Notes: a model not told the origin generated them from the letters alone. Positions 1-9,010 are shown, numbered from the stretch's first letter. The stretch: DNA of 64,000 bases from Candidatus Njordarchaeum guaymasense (GCA_030587605.1 JAUQYT010000281.1:14744-78743), one strand, 5' to 3'. Made by a program: numbers and translations.

Positions 1-717
1 CGGAGTGTCGGTGAACTTCTTAGCCTTGTCCTCGGACGCCAAGATGATGACTGCTGCACCATCAGAAGCCGGGGCGAAGTCCAGTTCTCCAAGCGGGCTG
101 AACAAGGGCTTAGAGTTCAAGACATCGTCAACCGCTATTTCTTTTCCAAAGTCCACGAATGGATTGTTTAGCGCATTCTTCCTATTCTTAACTGCAACCT
201 TGGCGATCTGCTCTCTACTTGTGCCAAACTTCTTCATGTGAAGTTGAGCCATCATACCATGAACTGTTGGAAGAGTTACACCTACTGGATAATACTCGAA
301 GTCAAGATCTAGATTTCTCCCCAAGAAATCTAAGGACTGTTCATAGCTCACCTCTGACATCTTCTCCCAACTGAGGACCGCAATAACGTCGTATAATGTG
401 CTTGCTGCGATGTATGCGTATCCCGTTCTTAACGCCTGAGCACCAGTTGCTCCTACGGCTTCAACTCGGATGTTCGACTTCGGGCAAAGCCCGAGATAGT
501 CGTGGATAGTTGCACCGAACTTCAATTGCTGATTAAAGAAGTCACTGCAGTATGCTCCAACGCCCATGTCAACTTCATTACGTAGATCGTTCCATGTCAT
601 TCCCATATTTTCGGCAGCTTGTCTCATAGCTTCTGCGACCATCTCTTCTTGGTTCGCATCATGTCTTGAAGCGGAGAACCGCGTCAAACCAGCTCCAACA
701 ATAGCAACTTTCCTCAA
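1..717 (-). CDS. Thiolase-fold protein (acetyl-CoA acetyltransferase-like), lacks nucleophilic Cys, C-terminus outside window
   Basis: The reading frame runs off the left edge, so about 239 N-terminal residues are present and the C-terminal thiolase half is missing. It opens with MRKVAIVGAGLTRF and has the FGTSREQ and DGAAVIIL stretches of archaeal SCP-x-type thiolases. In known archaeal thiolases the nucleophile sits in a motif like EAACASG. Here the segment reads VEAVGATG, with Gly89 at the cysteine position (bases 451-453), so Claisen-type thiolysis is unlikely by the usual mechanism. I chose the TTG at 717 because GGAGG lies 10 bases upstream (728-732). In-frame ATGs at 743, 750 and 753 would add an N-terminal tail that the family lacks. 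It could be a thiolase-like aldolase, a lipid-transfer-type protein or a structural subunit. The fold is clear, the reaction is not. Confidence 0.85.
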   Translation of the reverse strand, partial: MRKVAIVGAGLTRFSASRHDANQEEMVAEAMRQAAENMGMTWNDLRNEVDMGVGAYCSDFFNQQLKFGATIHDYLGLCPKSNIRVEAVGATGAQALRTGYAYIAASTLYDVIAVLSWEKMSEVSYEQSLDFLGRNLDLDFEYYPVGVTLPTVHGMMAQLHMKKFGTSREQIAKVAVKNRKNALNNPFVDFGKEIAVDDVLNSKPLFSPLGELDFAPASDGAAVIILASEDKAKKFTDTP

Positions 718-946
718 AACGCCGAATCCTCCAAAGACTTCATTTTTCATCATACTTATGGAATTCCGTTAATCAGCTCCCCCTATTAATAGATTTTTGA
801 TCCAAAACGACGAAAACATTGAAGAGACTTGGTCTTTTACATCTCAGGATACTGGTTTCGCTTATAACCATGAGAAAGAATCTGCGGAAACCAATAGACA
901 GAATACAGGAAATCCGACTGTATTGTCTGGCAAATCGGAATATCTG

Positions 947-1801
947 TTATCCGCCGTCGTTAGAGTTGTTTTCGTTCATATACCTTTTGAGTTGGTCTAT
1001 GGATGCCGTAGGATCGCTATGCAGCTCCACTACCATTAGGATGTCTTCGCGCTTGGCGATTACAGCGGTGACGAGATCCTGCCAAGGCATCTTCCCCGTG
1101 CCCAGACCAATGGGCTCATTCGTTTCTCCATCATTGTCAGCCAGGTGCACTTCAAAAATACTCTTTTGAAACTTTTCTATTAACTTCATTGGTTCCTCGT
1201 CACCAAACTTCTTGTGCCTAGTGAAGGCGTGTGGGAGGTCTAAGCACAAGTTAGCCACCTTTTCATCGAGAATTCTCTGGATGTGAACGATATGCTTCTT
1301 GAAGATGCGGTCTTGATATGGGTGGTTTTCAATCAGCAATCTGATGCCAGCTCCCTTAAGTTCTCCACTTATTTCCTTCACGAATTTCAGTTCCATATTC
1401 CAATGAAGCTCCCTATGATGCGGGTTCTTGAAAACCTCTCCTCCACACGCACAGTTGCCGTAGTGTAATATGGCATTCTCAATTCCCTTGCCACGAGACA
1501 GCCTAACGACATCCTTGCAGTACTCAAGATCACGTATCCACTTCTTCTCGTCAATACTAGCTATGTTCACAGTTCTTCCCTCAAGGTAGACTTTCTTTCC
1601 AGCTTTAACTGCGGGAATGTAGCGGGTAAAGGGAAGATGTATAGACCTAATGCTCAAATTCTCCACGTCATCAAAGGTGAATCCCCTATCAACCTGCAAT
1701 TCCAAGGCATAAGAGCCAATATCCTTTCTGGGGATCTGACTGGAAAGTACATAACCTTCATGTTTCTCCAGGAAGCAACTTGTGCTTACTCCTATGCGCA
1801 A
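947..1801 (-). CDS. Sugar phosphate isomerase/epimerase-like TIM-barrel protein (AP endonuclease 2 superfamily)
   Basis: This 285-residue protein has the xylose-isomerase-like TIM-barrel pattern of divalent-metal sites. Visible candidates are Glu158 in ENHP, Asp188 and His191 in LDLPH, His219 and Asp222 in VHLADND, and Glu259 in VELH. The GLGTGKMPW segment before the last strand is typical of the family. Members include sugar isomerases, endonuclease IV and inosose dehydratases, and nothing here fixes the substrate. The start is taken as TTG at 1801, giving MRIGVSTS, because GGAGAGG lies 6 bases upstream. An in-frame ATG two codons earlier sits too close to that site. It is the last gene before a divergent intergenic region shared with the solenoid-like gene at 1977. 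Confidence 0.8.
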   Translation of the reverse strand: MRIGVSTSCFLEKHEGYVLSSQIPRKDIGSYALELQVDRGFTFDDVENLSIRSIHLPFTRYIPAVKAGKKVYLEGRTVNIASIDEKKWIRDLEYCKDVVRLSRGKGIENAILHYGNCACGGEVFKNPHHRELHWNMELKFVKEISGELKGAGIRLLIENHPYQDRIFKKHIVHIQRILDEKVANLCLDLPHAFTRHKKFGDEEPMKLIEKFQKSIFEVHLADNDGETNEPIGLGTGKMPWQDLVTAVIAKREDILMVVELHSDPTASIDQLKRYMNENNSNDGG

Positions 1802-1976
1802 ACACATTCCTCTCCATAATGCCTATCCCTTACGATAGATCATGTATCCTTAAATTAATGTTTATGCTGCCGAATATTCTTTCCGTGAAGGTGTGTATGT
1901 GCTAGAGAATGCTTTTTAAGTTCGAAAGTAATCTCATCAGAGGAAAAGATAGGTAGAGGGAAGAGGTGCATGGGTT

Positions 1977-2432
1977 TTGTCAGAAGAATGCAAGAAGTTT
2001 ATTGCCGAAGCTGAGGCTGAAGCGAAAACGGGTGATCAAACTATCGCCGCTGAACGTTGGAGAAGTGCCGGTTTCTGCTACTCTGACATTGGAGACTTCG
2101 CTAAGGCATCCGAATGCTTCAGGAATTCCGCCGAAGAGTCTCTGAAGGGAAAGAACAAGACAGGAGCATCAGACTCTCTCCTTTGCGCCGTAATTGTCTC
2201 GTTGCGTTCAGGAAACCGGGAAGAGGCTTCCAACGTCGTCAAGATAGCTGAATCCAAGGGGCTGAGCGGAACAGACAACATGAAGTTTGCAGCTAACCTC
2301 CTTAAGGCCGTTAGCAGCGGGGATAAGAACGCGAAGCAAAAAGTTTGCGATCAGTTCTCCTTCTTAATAGAGGACAATTACTGGCTCAGAAAGACACTTG
2401 AGAAGATGGGAGTGTCCACTTCTTTCGCATGA
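1977..2432 (+). CDS. Small TPR/SNAP-like helical repeat protein, function unknown
   Basis: This 151-residue protein is almost entirely helical and contains TPR-like pairs such as AAERWRSAGFCYSDIGDFAKA and ASECFRNSAEES. The arrangement recalls short alpha-solenoid proteins related to SNAP/TPR families that serve as protein-interaction scaffolds. No catalytic motif or membrane segment is visible. The start is TTG at 1977 with GAGGTG about 8 bases upstream. An ATG at 1970 is in another frame. The neighbour on the right (2500-2871) is convergent. A second, larger helical repeat protein of the same general kind lies at 21733-22476. Confidence 0.7.
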   Translation: MSEECKKFIAEAEAEAKTGDQTIAAERWRSAGFCYSDIGDFAKASECFRNSAEESLKGKNKTGASDSLLCAVIVSLRSGNREEASNVVKIAESKGLSGTDNMKFAANLLKAVSSGDKNAKQKVCDQFSFLIEDNYWLRKTLEKMGVSTSFA

Positions 2433-2499
2433 ATTGAGATCCAATGTCCGCTTCAGATAATTGATCGCTGCTCGTCTAGTCGCGGTTCTGCCTTCTCCT

Positions 2500-2871
2500 T
2501 CATCTTCGTTTTTCCTCTACGGCATAGATGCTCTTGACGTAGAGCTCGCGTCCACATCTGCGGCATTTCCCGACTTGTTTATTAATGTAGTCTCCGGCTT
2601 TGAAATCTCTTTCCTCTGAGAAGTCGCAGTTATGGCATGCTATAGAAGTCACTGTCTTGATTTCCCCAATATCGCTTACCTTCTTCTTTGACTTGGTTTT
2701 TTCTTGAGCGGGAAGTAACCACAAGTATCCAACGAGAGCGATAAATCCAAGCCCGTACAGTACAGCAAGTCCTATAATTGACCATTGGAACCCTCCTACC
2801 ATGTACGGAAGAATCAAGAGGAATGTGATCGCTATTAGTGTAGCCAAGGACACGATCTTCGCCTTTCTCAT
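2500..2871 (-). CDS. Membrane protein with two N-terminal helices and C-terminal zinc ribbon
   Basis: About 123 residues. Two hydrophobic segments (about residues 6-25 and 30-52) are followed by a lysine-rich linker and a cytosolic zinc ribbon with the Cys pairs CHNC and CRRC. Proteins with this layout are common in archaea and usually uncharacterised. The start is ATG at 2871 with AAGGAG 8 to 9 bases upstream, preferred to an in-frame TTG at 2889 that would place the ribosome site inside the gene. The next gene upstream on the same strand (2980-3717) is also a membrane protein ending in a zinc ribbon, so the two may work together or have a shared origin. No function is claimed. Confidence 0.75.
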   Translation of the reverse strand: MRKAKIVSLATLIAITFLLILPYMVGGFQWSIIGLAVLYGLGFIALVGYLWLLPAQEKTKSKKKVSDIGEIKTVTSIACHNCDFSEERDFKAGDYINKQVGKCRRCGRELYVKSIYAVEEKRR

Positions 2872-2979
2872 ACAATCAGCTCCTTCCAAGACTGACCTTC
2901 ATTTAAAAAGCTAATCCTTCAGCACATGCTATCAGTCTCTAAGTCAGGAAACAGTAAGAGTCTAGTCTTGGCATCGCTG

Positions 2980-3717
2980 TCACTCCGTTATTCTTGTCTT
3001 GCATCTGCGGCATACTCTTGCCGAAGGAGGAAGAAGCATTCCGCACTTTGGACATTTCTTCCCAGCTCTCTGCTTTCCCCTTGGGGAGGATAGGTCAGCA
3101 CTGAACGTAACTTCCTCTTTCCCACCCATCAGTTTCCCAGTGAGACGACCCTCTTTCTGGGCATATGCTTCCTTGACATCCCGCCTAATCAGAAGGAGGA
3201 AACAGAGTATTCCTGCGATGCTCTCGATTATTGGAAGTTGGCTAACGACATCGAATATCCCCGCTAGGATTATTGAAAGGCTTCCTACCTTCGCTAAGTA
3301 GCTTCTTCGGAGTGCTAAGGTGGAGTAGACTGCGAGCACTCCAATAACCCCGATCATGATTTCGATACTGATGATCGTCACCCACACATTCATGAAACCG
3401 TCAAAGGTTAAGATGCCTGCGATGGAGGCCCCCTGCCACTGCCCTAGCCAAGATTGGCGGGTCACATAGTTCATCTCGGTGAAGCCAATCATCGCTGAGA
3501 GGACTACGTTTCCTATGTAGCCAGACAGATAACTCAAATAGAGACCCGACCAGTCAAATGTGAGAGCAAGTAGCCACCTGAGTCTATAGACCCCGAAGAA
3601 CAAGAAGAGTCCTATAACTATGAGCAGCTTCAAAGGTCGTTTTATAAACCTCTGCCCTGACTTCACTGTCTGCTCCTCAAAACCAGCTGTCCTAGAAGAA
3701 GTAGAACCACGATTCAA
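2980..3717 (-). CDS. Multi-pass membrane protein with C-terminal zinc ribbon, function unknown
   Basis: 245 residues. A basic N-terminal tail is followed by about five hydrophobic segments between residues 30 and 180, then a charged linker and a terminal zinc ribbon of the form CPKCG...CRRCK at about residues 221-241. The CPKCG type of ribbon with PPSARVC is the zinc-ribbon_2 style found at the ends of many archaeal membrane proteins. The start codon is TTG at 3717 with GGAGG 11 bases upstream. An ATG nearby is in another frame and closes quickly. It lies 108 bases upstream of the smaller ribbon protein on the same strand. Confidence 0.75.
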   Translation of the reverse strand: MNRGSTSSRTAGFEEQTVKSGQRFIKRPLKLLIVIGLFLFFGVYRLRWLLALTFDWSGLYLSYLSGYIGNVVLSAMIGFTEMNYVTRQSWLGQWQGASIAGILTFDGFMNVWVTIISIEIMIGVIGVLAVYSTLALRRSYLAKVGSLSIILAGIFDVVSQLPIIESIAGILCFLLLIRRDVKEAYAQKEGRLTGKLMGGKEEVTFSADLSSPRGKQRAGKKCPKCGMLLPPSARVCRRCKTRITE

Positions 3718-4057
3718 CTGTCATATATCCTCCGTGCTCGTCTTCTCTGCATGCAACGTCTTCCCTGACTTCTCAGTTCAATTGTCGTCCCTAAAAAACG
3801 TATTGGTCAAGCATCAGAAACATCCAAGGAAGCTTTCTAAACAGTGATCCGGTTCCACTTAGTAGAAAATGAGGAGAGCAAGACTTATTAGCAGGTTGCA
3901 GATAAACTCGAAACCCGTAGTTGCAGAAACATTAAATATACTGAAGTGCATTCCTTTTCTGCAACGTAGAGCTCCAAGGAATGGTGCAACACAGCTAAAC
4001 CAAAACCTGAGCTACACGAATAAATGGCAACAGATAGACGTAAAGAGATGAACACAA
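3718..4057. other. Divergent intergenic region upstream of alba
   Basis: About 340 bases separate the membrane protein gene (minus) from alba (plus). A good TATA-like element, ATTAAATAT, lies at about 3930-3938 on the plus strand, and a weaker AT-rich element lies near 4018-4024, closer to the alba start. I see no coding sequence that I would defend and no structured RNA. Confidence 0.4.
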
Positions 4058-4477
4058 ATGTCTGAAAAGAAGAAGCAAGATAGAGGCGCAGGAAAAAGTG
4101 CCCCAAGGGAGCGAGCCTCTGCAAGAGAGCGTCCCGTTGAGAGAGAGCGTCCCGTTGAGAGAGAGCGTCCTGTTCAGAGGGAGCAAGGTTCCGAGAGACA
4201 TCGCTTTCCCGAGAACGTAATCCTAGTAGGAGTCAAGGGTACAATGAACTACGTCCTTGCAACAGTACTCCAGTTCAACAAAGGTTCAAATGATGTTAGC
4301 ATCAAAGCTCGTGGAAGAGCTATCTCAAAGGCTGTCGACGTCGCTGAGATCACCAGGACGAGGTTCCTCCAAGACAAGTGCAAAGTCAGGAAGATAGAGA
4401 TAGGAACGGAAGAAATTAAGGAAGACGGAAGAACAAGAAACGTGTCAACGATCAATATCATACTCGAGAAATCATAG
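4058..4477 (+). CDS. albA: Alba DNA/RNA-binding chromatin protein with a repeat-bearing basic N-terminal tail
   Basis: The C-terminal 90 residues match Alba closely: MNYVLA, KARGRAISKAVDVAEI, the RFL loop and STINIIL at the C-terminus. Alba dimers coat archaeal DNA and RNA and are regulated by modification of lysines near the N-terminus. Typical Alba proteins are about 90-100 residues. This one is 139 because of a highly charged tail of about 46 residues. The tail contains three tandem 18-base repeats (4124-4141, 4142-4159, 4160-4177), each encoding six residues of the type ERERPV. The tail is rich in Arg, Lys, Glu and Pro and is presumably disordered. The ATG at 4058 is preceded by a weak AGAGATG. 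The identity of the Alba domain is secure; the role of the tail is unknown. Confidence 0.93.
   Translation: MSEKKKQDRGAGKSAPRERASARERPVERERPVERERPVQREQGSERHRFPENVILVGVKGTMNYVLATVLQFNKGSNDVSIKARGRAISKAVDVAEITRTRFLQDKCKVRKIEIGTEEIKEDGRTRNVSTINIILEKS
4124..4177 (+). repeat. Three tandem 18-bp in-frame repeats in the alba tail
   Basis: Units at 4124-4141 and 4142-4159 are identical, and 4160-4177 differs at two positions. Each unit keeps frame and encodes a six-residue Arg/Glu/Pro/Val motif, so copy number can vary without breaking the protein. Confidence 0.9.
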
Positions 4478-4920
4478 GGAGCAGCTCATGCCCTAAACCA
4501 CTCTTTCTTATGCTGAGTATACAAAGGACAGTGGACGGACTAAACAACGATCGCCGCGCGGCATCAGTCATCAAGCCGGGGTCATAAACGCTCCCAGGAT
4601 TATTAGTGGTAGTACATTGTCTTTTTGTCTTCCCCCTTTTACCGCATATTCTTGTCCGCTATAAGCTTGGGTCTTCTGGATGCAATCTATGACTGTCATT
4701 TTATATTTGCGATCTTCGAATGAACACTATGAAAAACTAGACTGATTTGGATGGAATTACAAAAGTTTAATATGGCGTTAAGCACGTTTCTTACATTAGT
4801 GCATTTTTTAGCAATGCTTCTGCAACCCCCTCCACTACTATTTCGGAAGAAGCTCTTAGTAGCAACCAAGGGGACTTCGGTGCAGACATGATGTGCTGAT
4901 CAGACGACGAGGAATGCGAC
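4478..4920. other. Intergenic region between alba and a small zinc-ribbon gene
   Basis: About 440 bases without a convincing gene. A TATA-like AGTTTAATAT lies near 4763-4772 and could serve the downstream zinc-ribbon gene. A T-rich tract near 4620-4640 could end the alba transcript. Nothing else stands out. Confidence 0.35.
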
Positions 4921-5148
4921 GTGAAGAAAGTAGAAACCAAATGCTGGAAGGACATACTCCAAGACAAGCTCAAAGAGGAAGAAGACAAGAAAAAGGACTT
5001 AGTTCTAGTAGAAGTGAAGGAATCAGAAGACTGCAGATGTGGAACCTGCGACAACAAATTCAAGATCGAGGTCTACTATTCTTCTGGAAAATTCAGACAG
5101 AGAGTCCTATGTGAACACTGCAAGACTGAATTCTGGACCAAACCTTGA
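4921..5148 (+). CDS. Small zinc-ribbon protein
   Basis: 75 residues starting at GTG with GAGG about 9 bases upstream. A very charged helical N-terminal half is followed by a four-cysteine ribbon, CRCGTC (about residues 38-43) and CEHC (about 64-67), which fits a zinc-binding beta-ribbon. The ordered cysteine pairs support this frame over an overlapping open frame at 4893-5114. Such isolated ribbons are often accessory subunits of transcription or translation complexes in archaea, but no partner can be named here. Confidence 0.55.
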   Translation: MKKVETKCWKDILQDKLKEEEDKKKDLVLVEVKESEDCRCGTCDNKFKIEVYYSSGKFRQRVLCEHCKTEFWTKP

Positions 5149-5545
5149 AGTATGTGTTTGGTCTCTGATGGGATGACAAAGAGAAGCGCGGTTACTGCGA
5201 CTGACTGGCTCACCATAGGTCATTCCGTAGCGCCTATCTCAGAGGTAATTACGGAACAAAGTTCGAAGGAGTTCTTCTTCTTTCTATTGCCCATTATTTG
5301 AACTCTTGTTGATGCTTCAAATCACTCTAATTTTCTATCGTTTCGACTCTTCTTCTGCAATTGCAGCCTGGGTTTTTGATGCAATACCTTTTTAAATCCG
5401 CCACGAATACTCATTCTTAATCAATTTGAAACTGGTGAATATAGGCGAACACGAGTACTGAGAAAGTTTGTGATCAGACTCGGTTCCTTCTATAGTAGCT
5501 TCAAAGCTATTTCAGAAGCATCACTTTGAAGACGGGTGGCTAAGA
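5149..5545. other. Intergenic region with likely promoter of the COG2403 GTPase gene
   Basis: About 400 bases without a defended gene. A TATA-like CTTTTTAAAT at about 5388-5397 on the plus strand is the best promoter candidate. It implies a leader of about 125 bases before the ATG at 5546. Confidence 0.4.
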
Positions 5546-6880
5546 ATGGGTAAAACTAAAGTCATCATAATGGGTGCCGCTGGAAGAGATTTCCACAATT
5601 TTAACGTCTTCTTCAGGAATAACAAGAACTATGAGGTCGTCGCTTTCACGGCTACTCAGATACCTGGAATTGAGAATAGGACTTACCCTCCTGAGCTTTC
5701 GGGGCCATTATACCCGAAGGGCGTCCCCATCAGGCCAGAAGCGGAACTGAGTGAACTTGTAAAGAAGAATGGCGTTAATGAGGTGATCTTAGCCTATAGT
5801 GACCTGCCCCACCCAGAAGTGATGCATAGAGCCTCGGTTGTCCTAGCGTCAGGAGCTGACTTCAGACTAATGGGGTTAAACTCTACCTGTCTAAAGTCTA
5901 AGGTCCCCGTCATAGCAATATGCGCCGTTAGAACTGGTGCCGGCAAAAGCACTGTTACTAGGAGAATCGCGAGGATACTCAGGAGCAAGGGAGTTAAACT
6001 TGTTGCAGTGCGCCACCCAATGCCCTACGATCCGAACCTCGCTTCGCAGGCGGTCCAGCGATTTGCAACGATGAAAGACATGGACGTTGCTCGATGCACG
6101 ATTGAGGAAAGGGAGGAGTACGAGCCCCACATATCCATGGGAACAGTGGTATACGCTGGGGTCGATTATGAGAAGATCCTTCGTCAAGCCGAGAAAGAAG
6201 CAGACGTAATCTTGTGGGATGGCGGGAACAATGACATGCCTTTCTTCACACCAGACCTGATGATCACTGTCGCAGACGCTTTGAGGCCTGGACAAGAGGT
6301 TGGGTCATACCCTGGCGAAACAAACGTCATCATGGCAGACGTTGTAGTGATGAACAAGGTTGATGTAGCGAAAAAGGAAGACGCGGGACTAATCAAGTCC
6401 AATATTAGGAAGGCGAATCCAAAGGCAGAAATAATCGAGGCGAAGTCCGCGATAAAGGTGGATCGACCTGAACTAGTCAAAGGCAAGAAAGTGCTCGTAA
6501 TAGAAGACGGACCGACCGTCACGCACGGACAGACGCCTATTGGAGCGGGCACAGTTGCCGCTAGAAGCATGAACGCCAAAATAGTAGACCCACACCCATA
6601 TGCAGCCGGAACAATAAAGGAAACCTTTGATAAGTATAGACAAGTTGGTGCGCTCCTTCCGACGATGGGGTACTCTCAACAACAAATCAAGGATCTTGAG
6701 AAGACGATCAATGCCACGCCATGCGATACGGTACTTTCAGCTACGCCAATAAACCTCAATAAAATAATGAAGATTGACAAGCCCCTTGCAGTTGTGTCGT
6801 ATGAATTAGAGGAACTAACGAAACCAAACCTTGATGACATAGTTTCTGGTTTCCTGAAGAAACTGAAAAAACGGGCTTAG
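5546..6880 (+). CDS. COG2403-type GTPase, cyclic 2,3-diphosphoglycerate synthetase-like
   Basis: 444 residues. An N-terminal Rossmann-like domain (KVIIMGAAGRD) is followed by a P-loop NTPase domain with RTGAGKS at about residues 129-135, WDGGNNDMPF near 218-227 and MNKVD near 265. This is the layout of the family annotated as cyclic 2,3-diphosphoglycerate synthetase, which in methanogens phosphorylates and cyclises 2,3-bisphosphoglycerate to a thermoprotectant. The same family is widespread in archaea and bacteria that are not known to make that solute, so a general GTPase or kinase role is equally possible. The start is ATG at 5546. It is a single-gene unit flanked by a convergent acyl-CoA synthetase gene. 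Confidence 0.85.
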   Translation: MGKTKVIIMGAAGRDFHNFNVFFRNNKNYEVVAFTATQIPGIENRTYPPELSGPLYPKGVPIRPEAELSELVKKNGVNEVILAYSDLPHPEVMHRASVVLASGADFRLMGLNSTCLKSKVPVIAICAVRTGAGKSTVTRRIARILRSKGVKLVAVRHPMPYDPNLASQAVQRFATMKDMDVARCTIEEREEYEPHISMGTVVYAGVDYEKILRQAEKEADVILWDGGNNDMPFFTPDLMITVADALRPGQEVGSYPGETNVIMADVVVMNKVDVAKKEDAGLIKSNIRKANPKAEIIEAKSAIKVDRPELVKGKKVLVIEDGPTVTHGQTPIGAGTVAARSMNAKIVDPHPYAAGTIKETFDKYRQVGALLPTMGYSQQQIKDLEKTINATPCDTVLSATPINLNKIMKIDKPLAVVSYELEELTKPNLDDIVSGFLKKLKKRA

Positions 6881-6955
6881 ACAACCTCCGCACAACTCAG
6901 GTAATAAGAAAAGTGAGTAAGGTAGGGACCCTATTTAGATCAGGAATCGTCTGAT

Positions 6956-8341
6956 CTACCGACTTTTCCTATCCATCCTCGAAAGATATTCTCCGTACTC
7001 ACTGAGCACTCTGAGAGCAAATACTGCTTTTTCTGGTCCATTGAATACAGGAATATTTGTCCCAGTCAGGGCAGTCCGGATCTTATCATAGTCTTCTCCG
7101 CCGGGGGCGCAATCAACGACAGGTTTGTCTGGGTACTCTTTTGCAACCTTCGCGATAACCTTGACGTCATCAGGTAGTGTGAGGCATGACTTCAACATGT
7201 TTATTACAAGAACGCCATCTACCTCATTCTCTTTGAGCACACTCTCCAAGATGTCACCGTAGCGGTCTGCTCTGGCATCAGCAATTATGTCAAGCGGGTT
7301 AATGGCTTCGACTCCTGGATATTTGCTCTCTATTCTTTTGGCTGTTTCCGCTGAGAGTCTGGCTAGCCTGAATCCGGATCGATGAGTGGCGTCAGCCATC
7401 AGCACAGCCGGTCCCCCAACATTCGAGATAATGGTCACGCGGTTTCCTCTCATAGGAGGTTGTTTCTCAAGGACTTCACCCGCTATGAAGAGTTCCTCCA
7501 TTGAGTCAACAAGGATTGCCCCGTTCTGTTTGGCAGCAGCTCTGAATATCTTATCACTTCCGACACTTATCGCCGCCGTGTGACTCAGTGCCCTAGCTTT
7601 AGCCTCCTCTGAAACCCCTCCCTTAAGTATGACAACTGGTTTCTTTCCCGTCGCCTTTCTCACTGTTCTCAGGAAATCTTGGCCGTTCTTGACGCTCTCA
7701 AGATACATCAAGATGACTTTGCTGTCTTCGTCTTCACTGAGGTACTCTAGCAAGTCTACTTCTGAGATGTCGGCCTTGTCGCCCAACCAAGTGAACTTAC
7801 TGATGCCCTCACCGTAATATGTCGCCCAGTCTGCGAGCGCTGCGCCCACGCCGCCGCTTTGACTGAGCACCGAGAGACCTCCACGCTTCGGCATCAGATC
7901 TCTCTCGAATGTTGTGTTTAACCCATTTTTCGTGTTAATTACTCCCATGATTGCGTTAGGACCGAGTACGCGTATCCTGTTATTGGACGCGGTTTCTACT
8001 AGTTTGCTTCTCTCAATGTCTTTGAACCCTCCAGGAACGACGATCGCGGCTTTCACCCCACTTTTTCCGCAGAATTCAAGGGCCTTGTTCGCCAATGCAG
8101 CGGAGAGAACTATTACTGCGAGGTCTGCTTTCACCGGGGTTTCCATCAGTTTTCCAACATTGGTTCCTATGTCGTACTTCACAACTTCTCCTTCAAAGAA
8201 CTTACTAAGATTGTAGTATATGGAATTATATATGCGGGGGTTCATCATCCCTACGGCTTCAGTGAGCCTCGATGATCCAATCAAAGCCACGACCCTTGGC
8301 TCAAACAACCTCGTCAATGAACTTTGGCTATCGTCTGCCAT
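6956..8341 (-). CDS. ADP-forming acetyl/acyl-CoA synthetase, alpha subunit-like
   Basis: About 461 residues with the three domains of the alpha subunit. These are a CoA-binding Rossmann domain (VVALIGSSR, VVPGGF, LGPNAIMG), a succinyl-CoA ligase-like domain (VLSQSGGVG) and a third flavodoxin-like domain (ISNVGGPAVLMAD). The phosphorylated histidine is expected in ALSHTAA at about residue 254. The enzyme class converts acyl-CoA, ADP and phosphate to acid, CoA and ATP, giving substrate-level ATP in fermenting archaea. The beta (ATP-grasp) subunit is not adjacent, so it must be encoded elsewhere or this protein has another role. The start is ATG at 8341 with GAAGGA 6 bases upstream. An in-frame GTG at 8353 is the alternative. 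Confidence 0.88.
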   Translation of the reverse strand: MADDSQSSLTRLFEPRVVALIGSSRLTEAVGMMNPRIYNSIYYNLSKFFEGEVVKYDIGTNVGKLMETPVKADLAVIVLSAALANKALEFCGKSGVKAAIVVPGGFKDIERSKLVETASNNRIRVLGPNAIMGVINTKNGLNTTFERDLMPKRGGLSVLSQSGGVGAALADWATYYGEGISKFTWLGDKADISEVDLLEYLSEDEDSKVILMYLESVKNGQDFLRTVRKATGKKPVVILKGGVSEEAKARALSHTAAISVGSDKIFRAAAKQNGAILVDSMEELFIAGEVLEKQPPMRGNRVTIISNVGGPAVLMADATHRSGFRLARLSAETAKRIESKYPGVEAINPLDIIADARADRYGDILESVLKENEVDGVLVINMLKSCLTLPDDVKVIAKVAKEYPDKPVVDCAPGGEDYDKIRTALTGTNIPVFNGPEKAVFALRVLSEYGEYLSRMDRKSR

Positions 8342-8635
8342 AGTGTCCTTCACCCTTGTCTGAGATTCACTCTACGGCGGAACGTCTACCTACCTCCGTC
8401 GATGATGCCGAATCGCCGCAGCGCATTCGATCCAAACCCCCGACACACGAGTGTCAGACACGAGTAATGGCAACTTGGGTGAACACCCAATCTGTCTCAG
8501 TATGCCCTGATTGGTTGTAATCTGGTAAAAACAGTTCTAATAGAGCAGCTCCCTGTTTGTCTTCGCGAAACCTCCAACTATTAGGTCTTCCTGGGTTACT
8601 TCAAGGAGGAAGAGTACTTCTTCCAATCCACTATT

Positions 8636-9010
8636 TCAAGCTTTATCTAAAGTTATGGTTGTCCCCAACTTGACCTTGCCAAAGATAGACAAGCCGTCAA
8701 GGATTCTGCCAACGATATTCACACCCGAGTAGGGTTCCACCTTGTCATAGAACACGCATATGGCGTCTCCTAGAGGCCAGTGAGCGATGTCTCCCACTTC
8801 CACTACTTTTGTGGCCCGCTCTAGCCCTCTCTTAATCCCTGCTGGGAAATAGACTTCGGCGTTCCTCCATACACTAGCCTTGCCTACGATGGGAATGGCT
8901 CGCCACACGCTCTCGGCTGTGAGGGGAGATTTTCTGCGGATTAACTCACCCTGGGCTTCCCCGGTTCCCTGTATCTTGAAGACGACCCTGTACTTCCCCA
9001 CCTCGGACAA
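8636..9010 (-). CDS. Cyclophilin-like fold protein (TM1367/DUF3830-like)
   Basis: 124 residues with the sequence marks of the small cyclophilin-like family: SPLTAESVWRAIPI near the N-terminus, AEVYFPA, and GDIAHWPLGDAICVFYD in the second half. The fold is shared with peptidyl-prolyl isomerases, but the family generally lacks their active-site residues and has no established role. The start is TTG at 9010, with GAGGAGGG 7 to 8 bases upstream. It lies 72 bases downstream of the S25e gene on the same strand, so the two may be co-transcribed. Confidence 0.8.
   Translation of the reverse strand: MSEVGKYRVVFKIQGTGEAQGELIRRKSPLTAESVWRAIPIVGKASVWRNAEVYFPAGIKRGLERATKVVEVGDIAHWPLGDAICVFYDKVEPYSGVNIVGRILDGLSIFGKVKLGTTITLDKA

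Noticed and set aside
4893..5114. 73-codon plus-strand frame overlapping the small zinc-ribbon gene
   Set aside because: The alternative frame has four ordered cysteines and a better ribosome site, while this one is arginine-rich without pattern.
5891..6295. Minus-strand frames inside the COG2403 GTPase gene
   Set aside because: They are antisense to a gene with a P-loop and conserved GTPase segments, and have no motif of their own.
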